Shown: positions 9,245 through 16,172 of the stretch, one piece after another | Position numbering within the stretch: the first letter of the stretch is position 1 | Layout: each line of letters begins with the position of its first letter | NCBI GenBank assembly: GCA_018674495.1 | Contig: JABHAA010000067.1 | Location: 1 to 56,123, forward strand | DNA: 56,123 bases | Direction of reading: 5' to 3' | DNA from: Rhodospirillaceae bacterium | Lineage (GTDB): Bacteria > Pseudomonadota > Alphaproteobacteria > Rhodospirillales > UBA2165 | The notes under the pieces: model-generated | What the model saw: only the letters and a program-made list of their open reading frames with translations | Database searches by the model: none | Told to the model about the DNA's origin: nothing | Position numbers and translations under genes: made by a program

Positions 9245-10129
9245 TTAAGTTTCGTCGGTGCAGTCGCCACATTCGATCTGGATGGTCGAATGGGTAATGC
9301 CGTAATCATCGGCCAGCAGGCGCTTGATGCCAAGCAGGGTTTCGCCCGAGCCGCCATCACCGTCGACGCTGGCATGAAGGGTGATCATCGGCCGCTCGGT
9401 GGTCAGCGACCAGGCATGCACATGGTGGACGTCGGTAACCTCGGGCAGAGCGGCCACCAGCCGGTGTTTCAATTCCTCCACATCCAGCCAATCGGGCGTC
9501 CCTTCCAGCAGGATATGCATGGATTTGCGGATGATCGACCAGGAACTTTTGAGGATCAGCAGCGCCACCAGCAACGACAGGACCGGATCGGCGAGGGTCC
9601 AGCCGAACAGCAAGATGACCAACGCGGCGACGATGGTGGCGGCCGAGCCAAGGATATCGCCCATCACATGGGCCGCCGCCGAGGCTAGGTTGAGGTTGTT
9701 TCTATCGCCCCCATGGATGATCCAGAATGCCGCCACATTGACGATTAGACCGGCTACGGCGACCGCCAACATGGTATCGCCCAAGATGGCCACCGGCTCG
9801 GCGATGCGGCGCACCGCTTCGATGACGATCCAACCGACCACCACCACCAGCGTCAGACCGTTGACGAAGGCGGCGACGATCTGCAGCCGGTGATAGCCGT
9901 AGGAGCGCTTGTCGTCCGCCGGGTTTCTTGCCGCACGGAAGGCAATCCAGGAAAACAAAAGCGCAATGGCATCGGTCAACATATGACCGGCATCGGCAAG
10001 CAAGGCCAATGAGCCCGATATCAGCCCACCCGCCACTTCCACCAGCATGAACGCGGCGGTAATGATCAGCGCCCAGAAGACGCGCCGCTCATTACTGGTT
10101 TGATGCTGGTGCCCGTGATCATGCGCCAT
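9245..10129 (-). CDS. Cation diffusion facilitator family metal exporter
   Basis: This 294-residue transporter exports divalent metal ions (typically zinc) in exchange for protons. It has a His-rich N-terminus (MAHDHGHQHQ) and about six membrane helices. The paired metal-site motifs are HxxxD at H49/D53 (AGHMLTD) and H154/D158 (AHVMGD). A cytoplasmic domain has DVHHVHAWSLTT and a Cys-containing end (IECGDC). The HxxxD pair in both TM2 and TM5 fits the zinc-type subgroup (CzcD/ZitB-like), but specificity is inference. It is divergent from the nitronate monooxygenase gene across 132 bases. Confidence 0.9.
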   Translation of the reverse strand: MAHDHGHQHQTSNERRVFWALIITAAFMLVEVAGGLISGSLALLADAGHMLTDAIALLFSWIAFRAARNPADDKRSYGYHRLQIVAAFVNGLTLVVVVGWIVIEAVRRIAEPVAILGDTMLAVAVAGLIVNVAAFWIIHGGDRNNLNLASAAAHVMGDILGSAATIVAALVILLFGWTLADPVLSLLVALLILKSSWSIIRKSMHILLEGTPDWLDVEELKHRLVAALPEVTDVHHVHAWSLTTERPMITLHASVDGDGGSGETLLGIKRLLADDYGITHSTIQIECGDCTDET

Positions 10130-10261
10130 GGGGCAAGGTTAGCAAATCCCGCCAACCGATCACAGATAATTTGCGCCGCCGGCGGAAGGCGCGAAAACCG
10201 GGATGGACAGAAACCTGGCGGGCGATAAACTCACCGACCTGACATTCGAAAGGACGCAACA

Positions 10262-11239
10262 ATGATACACACTGCCATCTGCGATTTGCTCGGCATCGAG
10301 CATCCCATTGTTCTCGGCGGCATGGGCGGCGGCTATACGCAAAGCAGCATGGTTGCCGCCGTCTCCAACGCCGGCGGGCTCGGCACCCTCGGCTGTCATG
10401 GCCGGGACGGCGATCAGATCGCCAAGGACGCCGCCGACATCCGCAGCGCCACCAACCAGCCCTTCGCGCTCAACTTCCTTTTGTTCGCGACGGACGAAGA
10501 AGCCTTCGGCGCCGCCATTGAGACCCGCCCGGCGGTGCTGTCTTATGCCTGGCCGAAGGGTGATCAGGACATTCAGCCTTATGTCCGCCGCGCCCACGAC
10601 GCTGGCGCGCGTGTCACCTACATGGCCGGCAGCGTCGCCGAAGCCCGGCGCGGCGCCGACGCCGGTGCCGATATCATCGTCGCCCAAGGCTCGGAAGGCG
10701 GCGGCCATGTGAGCTGGATGGCGAGCCTGGTGCTCACCCCCTTGATCGTCGATGCGGTAGCGCCCATTCCGGTACTGGCGGCGGGCGGCATCGCCGATGG
10801 ACGCGGGCTGGCGGCGGCGCTGGCGCTGGGGGCCGACGGCGTACTTTTGGGCACCCGCTTTCTGGCATCGGACGAATCGCCGCTGCACGACAATTTCAAA
10901 CAAGCCATCGTCGCCAGCGACGGCCACGACACGGCCCTCAGCGAAATTCCCGACCTTGCCACCGGCACCGTCTGGCCAGGCGCCATGTCCAGAAGCGGGC
11001 GCAATCGGTTAATTGAACGCTGGTCCGGGCGGGAATGGGAGTTGCGCCAAAATCAGGCCGAGGTTCTAGCCGGCATCGTGGCGGCCAGGCGCGCCGGCGA
11101 TATCGAAGAGGCGCCCCTGTCTTACGGCCAGGACGCCGGCCTGATCGACGCGGTCTCACCGGCCGGCGATATTGTCCGCCAGATCGCCTCCGATGCCGAA
11201 CAGATATTATCGGAGCGTCTGCCCGGGCTGGTGCAATAG
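10262..11239 (+). CDS. Nitronate monooxygenase-family flavoprotein
   Basis: This is a 325-residue TIM-barrel FMN enzyme of the 2-nitropropane dioxygenase/nitronate monooxygenase family, which oxidises alkyl nitronates. It shows the N-terminal HPIVLGGMGG, NAGGLGTLG, QGSEGGGH (probable catalytic His region), AAGGIADGRG phosphate binding and GADGVLLGTRF. A good AAAGGA ribosome site lies eight bases before the ATG. It is convergent with the TauE-like gene, with only six bases between stops. Related barrels include enoyl-ACP reductase FabK, so the exact reaction is not certain. Confidence 0.85.
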   Translation: MIHTAICDLLGIEHPIVLGGMGGGYTQSSMVAAVSNAGGLGTLGCHGRDGDQIAKDAADIRSATNQPFALNFLLFATDEEAFGAAIETRPAVLSYAWPKGDQDIQPYVRRAHDAGARVTYMAGSVAEARRGADAGADIIVAQGSEGGGHVSWMASLVLTPLIVDAVAPIPVLAAGGIADGRGLAAALALGADGVLLGTRFLASDESPLHDNFKQAIVASDGHDTALSEIPDLATGTVWPGAMSRSGRNRLIERWSGREWELRQNQAEVLAGIVAARRAGDIEEAPLSYGQDAGLIDAVSPAGDIVRQIASDAEQILSERLPGLVQ

Positions 11240-11245
11240 CCTCTG

Positions 11246-11974
11246 TCAGGCCAGCAGCGATTCTGCCGCCGCATAGACCAGACGCACTGCCAATAGCGTC
11301 AGGATGATCTGCAGCCCGATGCGGAAGGCGCGCTCGGGCAGCCGGTTGAGCACGTGCCGCCCGGCCCAGGTGCCTGCGAAGCCAAGCGCCAGGGCGCCAA
11401 CCAGGAACGGAATGTAGGGCCCGAAGGCAAAGCCGATGATGCCGAACGCGGTCAGCTTGACGATATGCTGCATCGACATCAACGCCGCATGGGTGGCCAC
11501 CACTTTTTGTTTGTCGGCGCCAACCGCATTGGCGAAGGGCGCGATCAGCGGACCGGAGCCGCCGACGAACATGGTAACGAAGCCGCTGACCAGGCCGAGA
11601 ATGCCGAATTTCACCGGCCCCGGATCGGAGACCTTGAAGCGCTGCGCCCAGGTGGCGTAGAGCACAAAAATGGCCAGCGCCAATTGCAGCACGCCCACCG
11701 GCAGCGCCACGAACATATTAGCGCCGATGGCCGAGCCGGCCACCGTGCCGACGGCGAAATGCGGCAGCACGCGAACAATGACATGGCGCGTCATCAATGC
11801 AGTGCGGCCCACATTGGAGCCGAGTTGGACAACGCCGTGCAATGGGATCAGCGCCACCGGCGGCAGGAACACCGCCATCGTCGCCAGCACCAGGACGCCG
11901 CCGCCGAGGCCGAGGGCGGCGGTCACAAAGCTGCCCAGGAACGAAACCCCAAATAGGGTCAGAAATCCGACCAT
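11246..11974 (-). CDS. TauE/SafE-family membrane permease
   Basis: This is an integral membrane protein of about 242 residues with roughly seven or eight hydrophobic helices, related to the TauE/SafE family of sulfite or organosulfonate exporters. Family features include an ALGLGGGVLVLA glycine-rich segment in the first helical pair and FVGGSGPLIAPF in the second half, reflecting the internal repeat. The start is ambiguous: ATG at 11974 has a distant AAGGA, while TTG at 12019 has AGGGG at six bases and would add 15 residues. The substrate is unknown. It is divergent from the FrnE/DsbA-like gene. Confidence 0.82.
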   Translation of the reverse strand: MVGFLTLFGVSFLGSFVTAALGLGGGVLVLATMAVFLPPVALIPLHGVVQLGSNVGRTALMTRHVIVRVLPHFAVGTVAGSAIGANMFVALPVGVLQLALAIFVLYATWAQRFKVSDPGPVKFGILGLVSGFVTMFVGGSGPLIAPFANAVGADKQKVVATHAALMSMQHIVKLTAFGIIGFAFGPYIPFLVGALALGFAGTWAGRHVLNRLPERAFRIGLQIILTLLAVRLVYAAAESLLA

Positions 11975-12105
11975 GGAAAGATCCGTTCCTTGGATAAAAA
12001 ATTCTATTACGGTGTCCAATTTTCGCCCCTTGCTTAAGCCCGCATATTCGCGGCATGATCTTCTATCGCCGCCATCGCGGCCACGCAATGCAACTAGGAG
12101 AATCA

Positions 12106-12732
12106 ATGATGGCCGATCCGGTCACTTTGGAGGTTTTCAGCGACTACGTTTGACCGTGGTGTTATCTCAGTACCGGGCGTATTGAAAAGCTGAAACAGAA
12201 CTACGATGTCGAGATCAAGCTGGTGCATTTTCCCCTGCACCCGGAAACACCCCAGGACGGCGTAACCCTGGAAGAGCTGTTCGCCGGGCGCGACGTGGAC
12301 ATGGACGGCATGCACAACCGCATGAAGGGCCTGATGGACGAAGAGGGCTTGCCCTACAACCGCCGCAGCCACACCTATAACAGTCGCCTGGCGCAGGAGC
12401 TGGGCATCTGGGCCGACGCCCAGGACGGCGGCGACGATATTCACGACGCCCTGTTCAAAGCCTATTTCGTGGATGGCAAGAATATTGGCGACGTGGAAGT
12501 TCTGGTGGAGCTTGCGGCGGCCAATGGCCTGGAGCCTAAGGCCGCCCGGGACGTTCTCGAAAACCGCACCCACAAGGACCAGGTGGACGAAAACTGGAGC
12601 CGGTCGCGCGAATATGGGGTGACCGGCGTGCCCACCTATGTAGCCGGCGGCCAGGGCGTGGTCGGCGCCCAGCCCTACGAAGCGCTGAGCCAGCTGATGG
12701 ATGCCGCCGAGGCCAAAGTCCGAGCTGAATAA
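12106..12732 (+). CDS. FrnE/DsbA-family thiol oxidoreductase with in-frame TGA at the active site (predicted selenoprotein)
   Basis: The frame starts at ATG 12106 (or ATG 12109), just after an AGGAG ribosome site at 12096-12100. It runs 15 codons to TGA at 12151-12153 and then continues in the same frame to the end of a complete FrnE/DsbA-like protein, 208 residues including Sec. Relatives have SDYVCPWCY; here the TGA replaces the first, nucleophilic Cys and PWCY follows. Downstream are the helical insert and the cis-Pro loop VTGVPTYV at the end of the thioredoxin fold. Reading TGA as selenocysteine gives a UxxC redox site. A SECIS-like hairpin follows at 12167-12185. Alternatives are a nonsense mutation or a TGC-to-TGA sequencing error. 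selA, selB, selC and selD are not in the window. Function is inferred as a cytosolic disulfide oxidoreductase or isomerase. Confidence 0.8.
12167..12185 (+). promoter_or_regulatory. Candidate bacterial SECIS hairpin after the Sec TGA
   Basis: Directly downstream of the TGA, TCAGTAC (12167-12173) pairs with GTATTGA (12179-12185) to form a seven-pair stem including one G-U, closed by the loop CGGGC. Twenty bases separate the TGA from the loop, and the loop has G at its second position. Both agree with published descriptions of bacterial SECIS elements, which SelB binds to insert selenocysteine. Hairpins of this size occur by chance, so the support comes from its position. Confidence 0.5.
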
Positions 12733-12738
12733 CGCCCG

Positions 12739-12751
12739 GGCGGCGACCGCC
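12739..12751. terminator. Short GC hairpin between convergent genes
   Basis: GGCGG (12739-12743) pairs with CCGCC (12747-12751) around a CGA loop in the 21-base gap between the convergent FrnE-like and hemerythrin genes. No T-run follows on either strand, so it is only a weak terminator candidate. Confidence 0.25.
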
Positions 12752-12753
12752 TC

Positions 12754-13176
12754 TCAGGTCTTATATTTTGCGTCATCTTCGGTGATGTGGCGCAGCCACC
12801 AGCTGTTGAGGAACGCCAACAGATCGCCTACCGCCGCCGCGCCGCCGGCCTGAAACTTGGCGTACAAGTTATCCAGTTCCCGCTTCATGGCCTGATGCTC
12901 GGCCTTGTGGGGCTCCAGCCCGGCGTAACCGATTTTTGCCATATGCTGCTCTTCGGCGCGGAAATGGGCGTCGGCATGCTCCAACAGCATGGTAAACAGC
13001 TGCTCGACAAAATCGATTTCGTATTTGAGGCGGATGCCGTTCTTAAATTGATTGATGGCGTTGAAAACCATCATGTGGTCGTGGTCCAATTCGGTGACGC
13101 CGACGCTGTATTCGGAGCTCCAGACAAGGGTTTTGTTCAACTCGTCTTTTGCCGCCGCGTCAAATTGGTAATCCAT
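12754..13176 (-). CDS. Bacteriohemerythrin
   Basis: This is a 140-residue single-domain hemerythrin, a four-helix di-iron protein that binds oxygen reversibly. Ligand motifs appear in order: TELDHDHMMVFNAIN (first His), HADAHFRAEEQHM (His, Glu and His), EPHKAEH (His) and WLRHITEDDAKY (final His and Asp). The ATG at 13176 has an AAGGGA ribosome site eight bases upstream; a longer frame lacks this. It could act in oxygen storage, delivery or sensing, but no fused signalling domain indicates which. Confidence 0.88.
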   Translation of the reverse strand: MDYQFDAAAKDELNKTLVWSSEYSVGVTELDHDHMMVFNAINQFKNGIRLKYEIDFVEQLFTMLLEHADAHFRAEEQHMAKIGYAGLEPHKAEHQAMKRELDNLYAKFQAGGAAAVGDLLAFLNSWWLRHITEDDAKYKT

Positions 13177-13340
13177 AACAAGTCCCTTCTCTGTTCGTCC
13201 AAATTCCAAACCCTTGCGCGATAGGATCACTCTAGCCCGGGGACCAAATTCACCGATATGATCGCCGTCAAGAACGCCCGCGCCTTTCAGGGCAGCGGGC
13301 CGGGTGTTAGATTAAGCGAATTTCGCAATTGGAGGGGCTC

Positions 13341-14318
13341 ATGGCTGACACGCAATTGAGCATCGCACTCGAACGATACGATCGGCATATACCAATATTC
13401 ATGGGCTCCGTTGCGCCGCCCGCCGGAGTGCAATTGCGCCCCCTGGAGGTTGGCATGCAAAGCCATCACCGGGATGGCAGTGACCGTCACCGCCGCTTTT
13501 TGCAAGACCGCGAATTTGATATCGCCGAAACCTCGCTCTCATCGCACATAATTTCGGTCAGCCGGGGCGAGCCGTTTGTCGGCATCCCGGTGTTCCCGCG
13601 CCGCCTGTTCAGCCAAAACCATATTCTGGTAACGGCCGCGTCGGGCATCGAAAACCCAAAGGATCTGGAGGGCAAGCGCGTGGTCATCAACGCCTTTCAG
13701 GTGACCATGACGGTGCTGGCCTTAGGCGATCTGAAATTCGAATATGGCGTTGATTTGACCAAGGTGCATTGGATCAGCACCTATGACGAGGTGCTTCAAA
13801 TCGGCGCCCGCGACGGATTTTCCGATAGCAAGGTGCCGGACGGCACCGATCCCGGTCAATTGTTGTTGTCGGGGGACGCCGACGCCATCATCTTTCCGCA
13901 TCCGCCGGCTTCGGTGCTGGGTACGGACAAGGTGCGCCCCCTGTTCGCTGACCGCAAAGCCGAAGCGCTGCGCTATTTCGGCAAATTGGGCTATTACCCG
14001 ATCATGCATCTGATCGCTTTTCAGGCACCGGTGATTGAAGCTAATCCCGGTTTGGCCCAGGGCATCGCCGAAATGTGGGACGCCGCCAAAGCCGAGGCCG
14101 ATCACTTCTACGAAGACCCCGGCTACGCCAACCTGGCTTTCGCGCGCAACGAGTTCGAGGATCAGCAGACGCGTATGCGCAATAACGCTTGGCCGTCCGG
14201 GCTTAGCGCAAACCGCGCCAATCTGGAACGCTTTATTACCTATATGGCGGATCAGGGGTTGATCGAGGCACCCATGCCGGTGGAGAACCTGTTCCACCCA
14301 TCGAGCTTAGACAGCTGA
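13341..14318 (+). CDS. 4,5-dihydroxyphthalate decarboxylase-like / substrate-binding-fold protein
   Basis: This 325-residue protein has a type II periplasmic-binding fold related to phthalate-pathway decarboxylase Pht5. The ATG at 13341 follows GGAGGGG; it has no signal peptide, so it should be cytosolic. Visible blocks are FDIAETSLSSHI, GIPVFPRRLF, NPKDLEGKRV, YGVDLTKVHW and YYPIMHLIAF. The protein at 48619-49596 has the same length and matching blocks (FVALPVFPSKAF, SPKDLAGKRI, YGVDLSGVHW, IHPIMHLVAI), so the two are paralogues. No enzyme partners sit beside this copy. It may be a decarboxylase or a ligand-binding protein; sequence alone does not decide. Confidence 0.65.
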   Translation: MADTQLSIALERYDRHIPIFMGSVAPPAGVQLRPLEVGMQSHHRDGSDRHRRFLQDREFDIAETSLSSHIISVSRGEPFVGIPVFPRRLFSQNHILVTAASGIENPKDLEGKRVVINAFQVTMTVLALGDLKFEYGVDLTKVHWISTYDEVLQIGARDGFSDSKVPDGTDPGQLLLSGDADAIIFPHPPASVLGTDKVRPLFADRKAEALRYFGKLGYYPIMHLIAFQAPVIEANPGLAQGIAEMWDAAKAEADHFYEDPGYANLAFARNEFEDQQTRMRNNAWPSGLSANRANLERFITYMADQGLIEAPMPVENLFHPSSLDS

Positions 14319-14327
14319 GCGGGCCGG

Positions 14328-14543
14328 TCAGTCGGCCCTGACCTCGGTGACCGCTTCAATCACATAGCCGCGGCGGTCCGGGTAGCGGCGCTGGGCCTTG
14401 TCCAAGGCTTGCGCTTCGCTGTCAGCTTCGATCTCGATATAGTGGATATCGGCCCAGTCGTCGCTCAAATCCCGGTGCCGCCGCTGATCAGCGACGCAGG
14501 CGCGCACGTCGGCATTGTAGACTGCCACTTCAAACTCGGTCAT
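14328..14543 (-). CDS. Small protein of unknown function
   Basis: This is a 71-residue protein I do not recognise. It starts at ATG 14543, with GGGGAG ten bases upstream. It has no membrane segment or signal peptide. The composition is acidic and Arg-rich, with WADIHYIEIEADSEAQALDKA suggesting a small alpha/beta fold. It ends nine bases from the convergent dihydroxyphthalate-decarboxylase-like gene. The clear ribosome site and coding-like composition support a real gene. Confidence 0.55.
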   Translation of the reverse strand: MTEFEVAVYNADVRACVADQRRHRDLSDDWADIHYIEIEADSEAQALDKAQRRYPDRRGYVIEAVTEVRAD

Positions 14544-14615
14544 CGACCGCAAACTCCCCAGATAATTTCACCGCAGTGGGTATCTGCCTTTCTAACCGAA
14601 ACTTGGTTTACATTA

Positions 14616-14631
14616 TGTGACCAAAGTCACA
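14616..14631. promoter_or_regulatory. Consensus CRP-type operator TGTGA-N6-TCACA
   Basis: The 16 bases TGTGACCAAAGTCACA form a perfect inverted repeat (TGTGAC, CAAA, GTCACA) and match the CRP consensus TGTGA-N6-TCACA at all ten defined positions. The site lies in the divergent gap between the 71-residue gene and ruvX, 58 bases before the ruvX ATG. The window encodes a Crp-family protein (26773-27477) whose recognition helix has RETVxR, as in E. coli CRP. Which flanking gene it controls is unknown. Confidence 0.6.
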
Positions 14632-14689
14632 CCGCCCAATTTGGGCGCAATGCCCTCGACAACAGCCACGGCCTCGGTTATGGCAGGCC

Positions 14690-15154
14690 ATGATCCATGC
14701 CAGCGTCCAGGAGCTAAAATCCCATTTGCAGCCGGGCCTCCGCCTGTTGGGGCTAGATGTGGGCACAAAAACTATCGGCATGGCCATATCCGACGGCGCC
14801 CTCATTGTCGCCGCTGGCATCGACACCATCCGACGCACCAAATTCACCAAAGACGCGGTGGCCCTCGGCGAGATAATCGGCGAGCGTAATGTGGGCGGCA
14901 TCGTCATCGGCCTGCCGGTATCCATGGACGGCACCGAAGGCCCCGCCTGCCAGAGCGTCCGCCAGTTCGGCACCAATTTGGACGAAAAGCTTGATCTGCA
15001 TATCGCCTTTTGGGACGAACGCCTGTCCACCTCGGCGGTCGAGCGCTTTTTGATCGACGAGGCCGACATGTCGCGCAAGCGGCGCTCCGAAGTGGTCGAT
15101 AAAATGGCCGCCACATATATATTGCAGGGCGCGCTCGATGTTTTAGGGGGGTAG
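14690..15154 (+). CDS. ruvX: Putative pre-16S rRNA nuclease / Holliday junction resolvase-like protein (YqgF family)
   Basis: This 154-residue YqgF/RuvX protein has an RNase H-like fold. The family acts in pre-16S rRNA 5'-end maturation and has been linked to recombination. Motifs in order are LLGLDVGTKTIGMAISD (first catalytic Asp near residue 23), IVIGLPVSMDGTEG, the WDERLST block with conserved Glu, and DKMAATYILQGAL with the final Asp. Length is normal. It lies 49 bases upstream of pyrB; the ruvX-pyrB neighbourhood is seen in other proteobacteria. Confidence 0.9.
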   Translation: MIHASVQELKSHLQPGLRLLGLDVGTKTIGMAISDGALIVAAGIDTIRRTKFTKDAVALGEIIGERNVGGIVIGLPVSMDGTEGPACQSVRQFGTNLDEKLDLHIAFWDERLSTSAVERFLIDEADMSRKRRSEVVDKMAATYILQGALDVLGG

Positions 15155-15167
15155 AGGCGGTAAAAGC

Positions 15168-15195
15168 TGGACTTCCGCACCAACGCTCCTATAGT
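15168..15195 (+). promoter_or_regulatory. Possible pyrB promoter giving a nearly leaderless transcript
   Basis: TGGACT (15168-15173) and TATAGT (15190-15195) are spaced 16 bases apart, resembling a sigma-70 -35/-10 pair. Transcription would begin at about 15201-15202, only two or three bases before the pyrB ATG at 15204. No Shine-Dalgarno sequence is visible there. Both observations would fit leaderless initiation, but the -35 match is only four of six. Confidence 0.3.
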
Positions 15196-15203
15196 GCCGC
15201 TTT

Positions 15204-16172
15204 ATGGCCGACGCGACCGAACCTTCCGCATATTCCCATCGCCACTTGCTTGGCATTGAAGGTCTTTCTCCCGGCGAAATTACTGCCCTTCTCGATAAAT
15301 CCAACATCTTCGTCGAACAGAACCGCGCCGCCGACAAGAAGCTCGACAGCATGTTGGGGCGCACTGTTATCAATCTGTTTTTCGAAGGCTCGACCCGGAC
15401 GCGGACCTCGTTCGAACTGGCCGGCAAGCGGCTCAGCGCCGACGTTATTAATATGTCGGTCTCCACCTCGTCTGTGGGCAAGGGCGAGACGCTGATCGAT
15501 ACCGCAATGACCCTCAACGCCATGCACCCTGATGTTTTGGTGGTGCGTCACGGCCAATCGGGGGCGGCGCAATTATTGTCGGAAAAAATGAACTGCGCTG
15601 TGATCAATGCCGGCGACGGCAGCCACGAACATCCCACCCAGGCCTTGCTGGACGCGCTGACCATGCGCCGCCGGCGCGGCGATCTGGCGGGCCTTCGCAT
15701 CGCCATCTGCGGGGATATCGCCCATTCCAGGGTGGCCCGCTCCAACATATTGCTGCTCGTCACCATGGGCGCCGAAGTGCGCGTCGTGGCACCGCTGACG
15801 CTGCTCCCGCCCGGCATCGAAAATCTCGGCGTTGAAGTATTCCACGAAATGAAGGCCGGGCTTAGCAATTGTGACATCGTCATGATGCTGCGCCTGCAGA
15901 ACGAGCGTATGGACGGCAATTACATCCCCTCGATCCGCGAATATTTCCATTTCTTCGGCCTCGATTACGACAAATTATCTGCCGCCAAGCCGGACGCGCT
16001 GATTATGCATCCCGGCCCCGCCAACCGGGGCGTCGAAATCGATTCGGTGGTCGCCGATGATTTCAGCCGCTCCGTCATCCGCGAACAGGTGGAAATGGGC
16101 GTCGCCGTCCGCATGGCGTGCCTCGATATTTTGTCGGCAAATTTGGCTGCCGAAACCAAGAGGAACCTGTGA
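15204..16172 (+). CDS. pyrB: Aspartate carbamoyltransferase catalytic subunit
   Basis: PyrB condenses carbamoyl phosphate with aspartate in the second step of pyrimidine synthesis. The 322-residue product has the carbamoyl-phosphate loop [13 protein letters not shown], the SSVGKGE block (80s loop), [13 protein letters not shown], and the aspartate-binding residues in [10 protein letters not shown] and [12 protein letters not shown]. Length is typical of the dodecameric class that pairs with a dihydroorotase-like partner rather than PyrI. The next gene overlaps its stop by one base (TGATG) and is a dihydroorotase homologue without metal ligands, so an ATCase-PyrX complex is likely. Confidence 0.96.
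   Translation: MADATEPSAYSHRHLLGIEGLSPGEITALLDKSNIFVEQNRAADKKLDSMLGRTVINLFFEGSTRTRTSFELAGKRLSADVINMSVSTSSVGKGETLIDTAMTLNAMHPDVLVVRHGQSGAAQLLSEKMNCAVINAGDGSHEHPTQALLDALTMRRRRGDLAGLRIAICGDIAHSRVARSNILLLVTMGAEVRVVAPLTLLPPGIENLGVEVFHEMKAGLSNCDIVMMLRLQNERMDGNYIPSIREYFHFFGLDYDKLSAAKPDALIMHPGPANRGVEIDSVVADDFSRSVIREQVEMGVAVRMACLDILSANLAAETKRNL

Noticed and set aside
10160..10927. 255-codon open frame opposite nitronate monooxygenase
   Set aside because: It overlaps the conserved flavoprotein and has no family features.
12106..12732. Reassignment of TGA to an amino acid genome-wide
   Set aside because: TGA is the normal stop of several intact genes here (xseA, pyrB, the DUF374 gene, the ScfR-like gene), so only selenocysteine or mutation explains the internal TGA.
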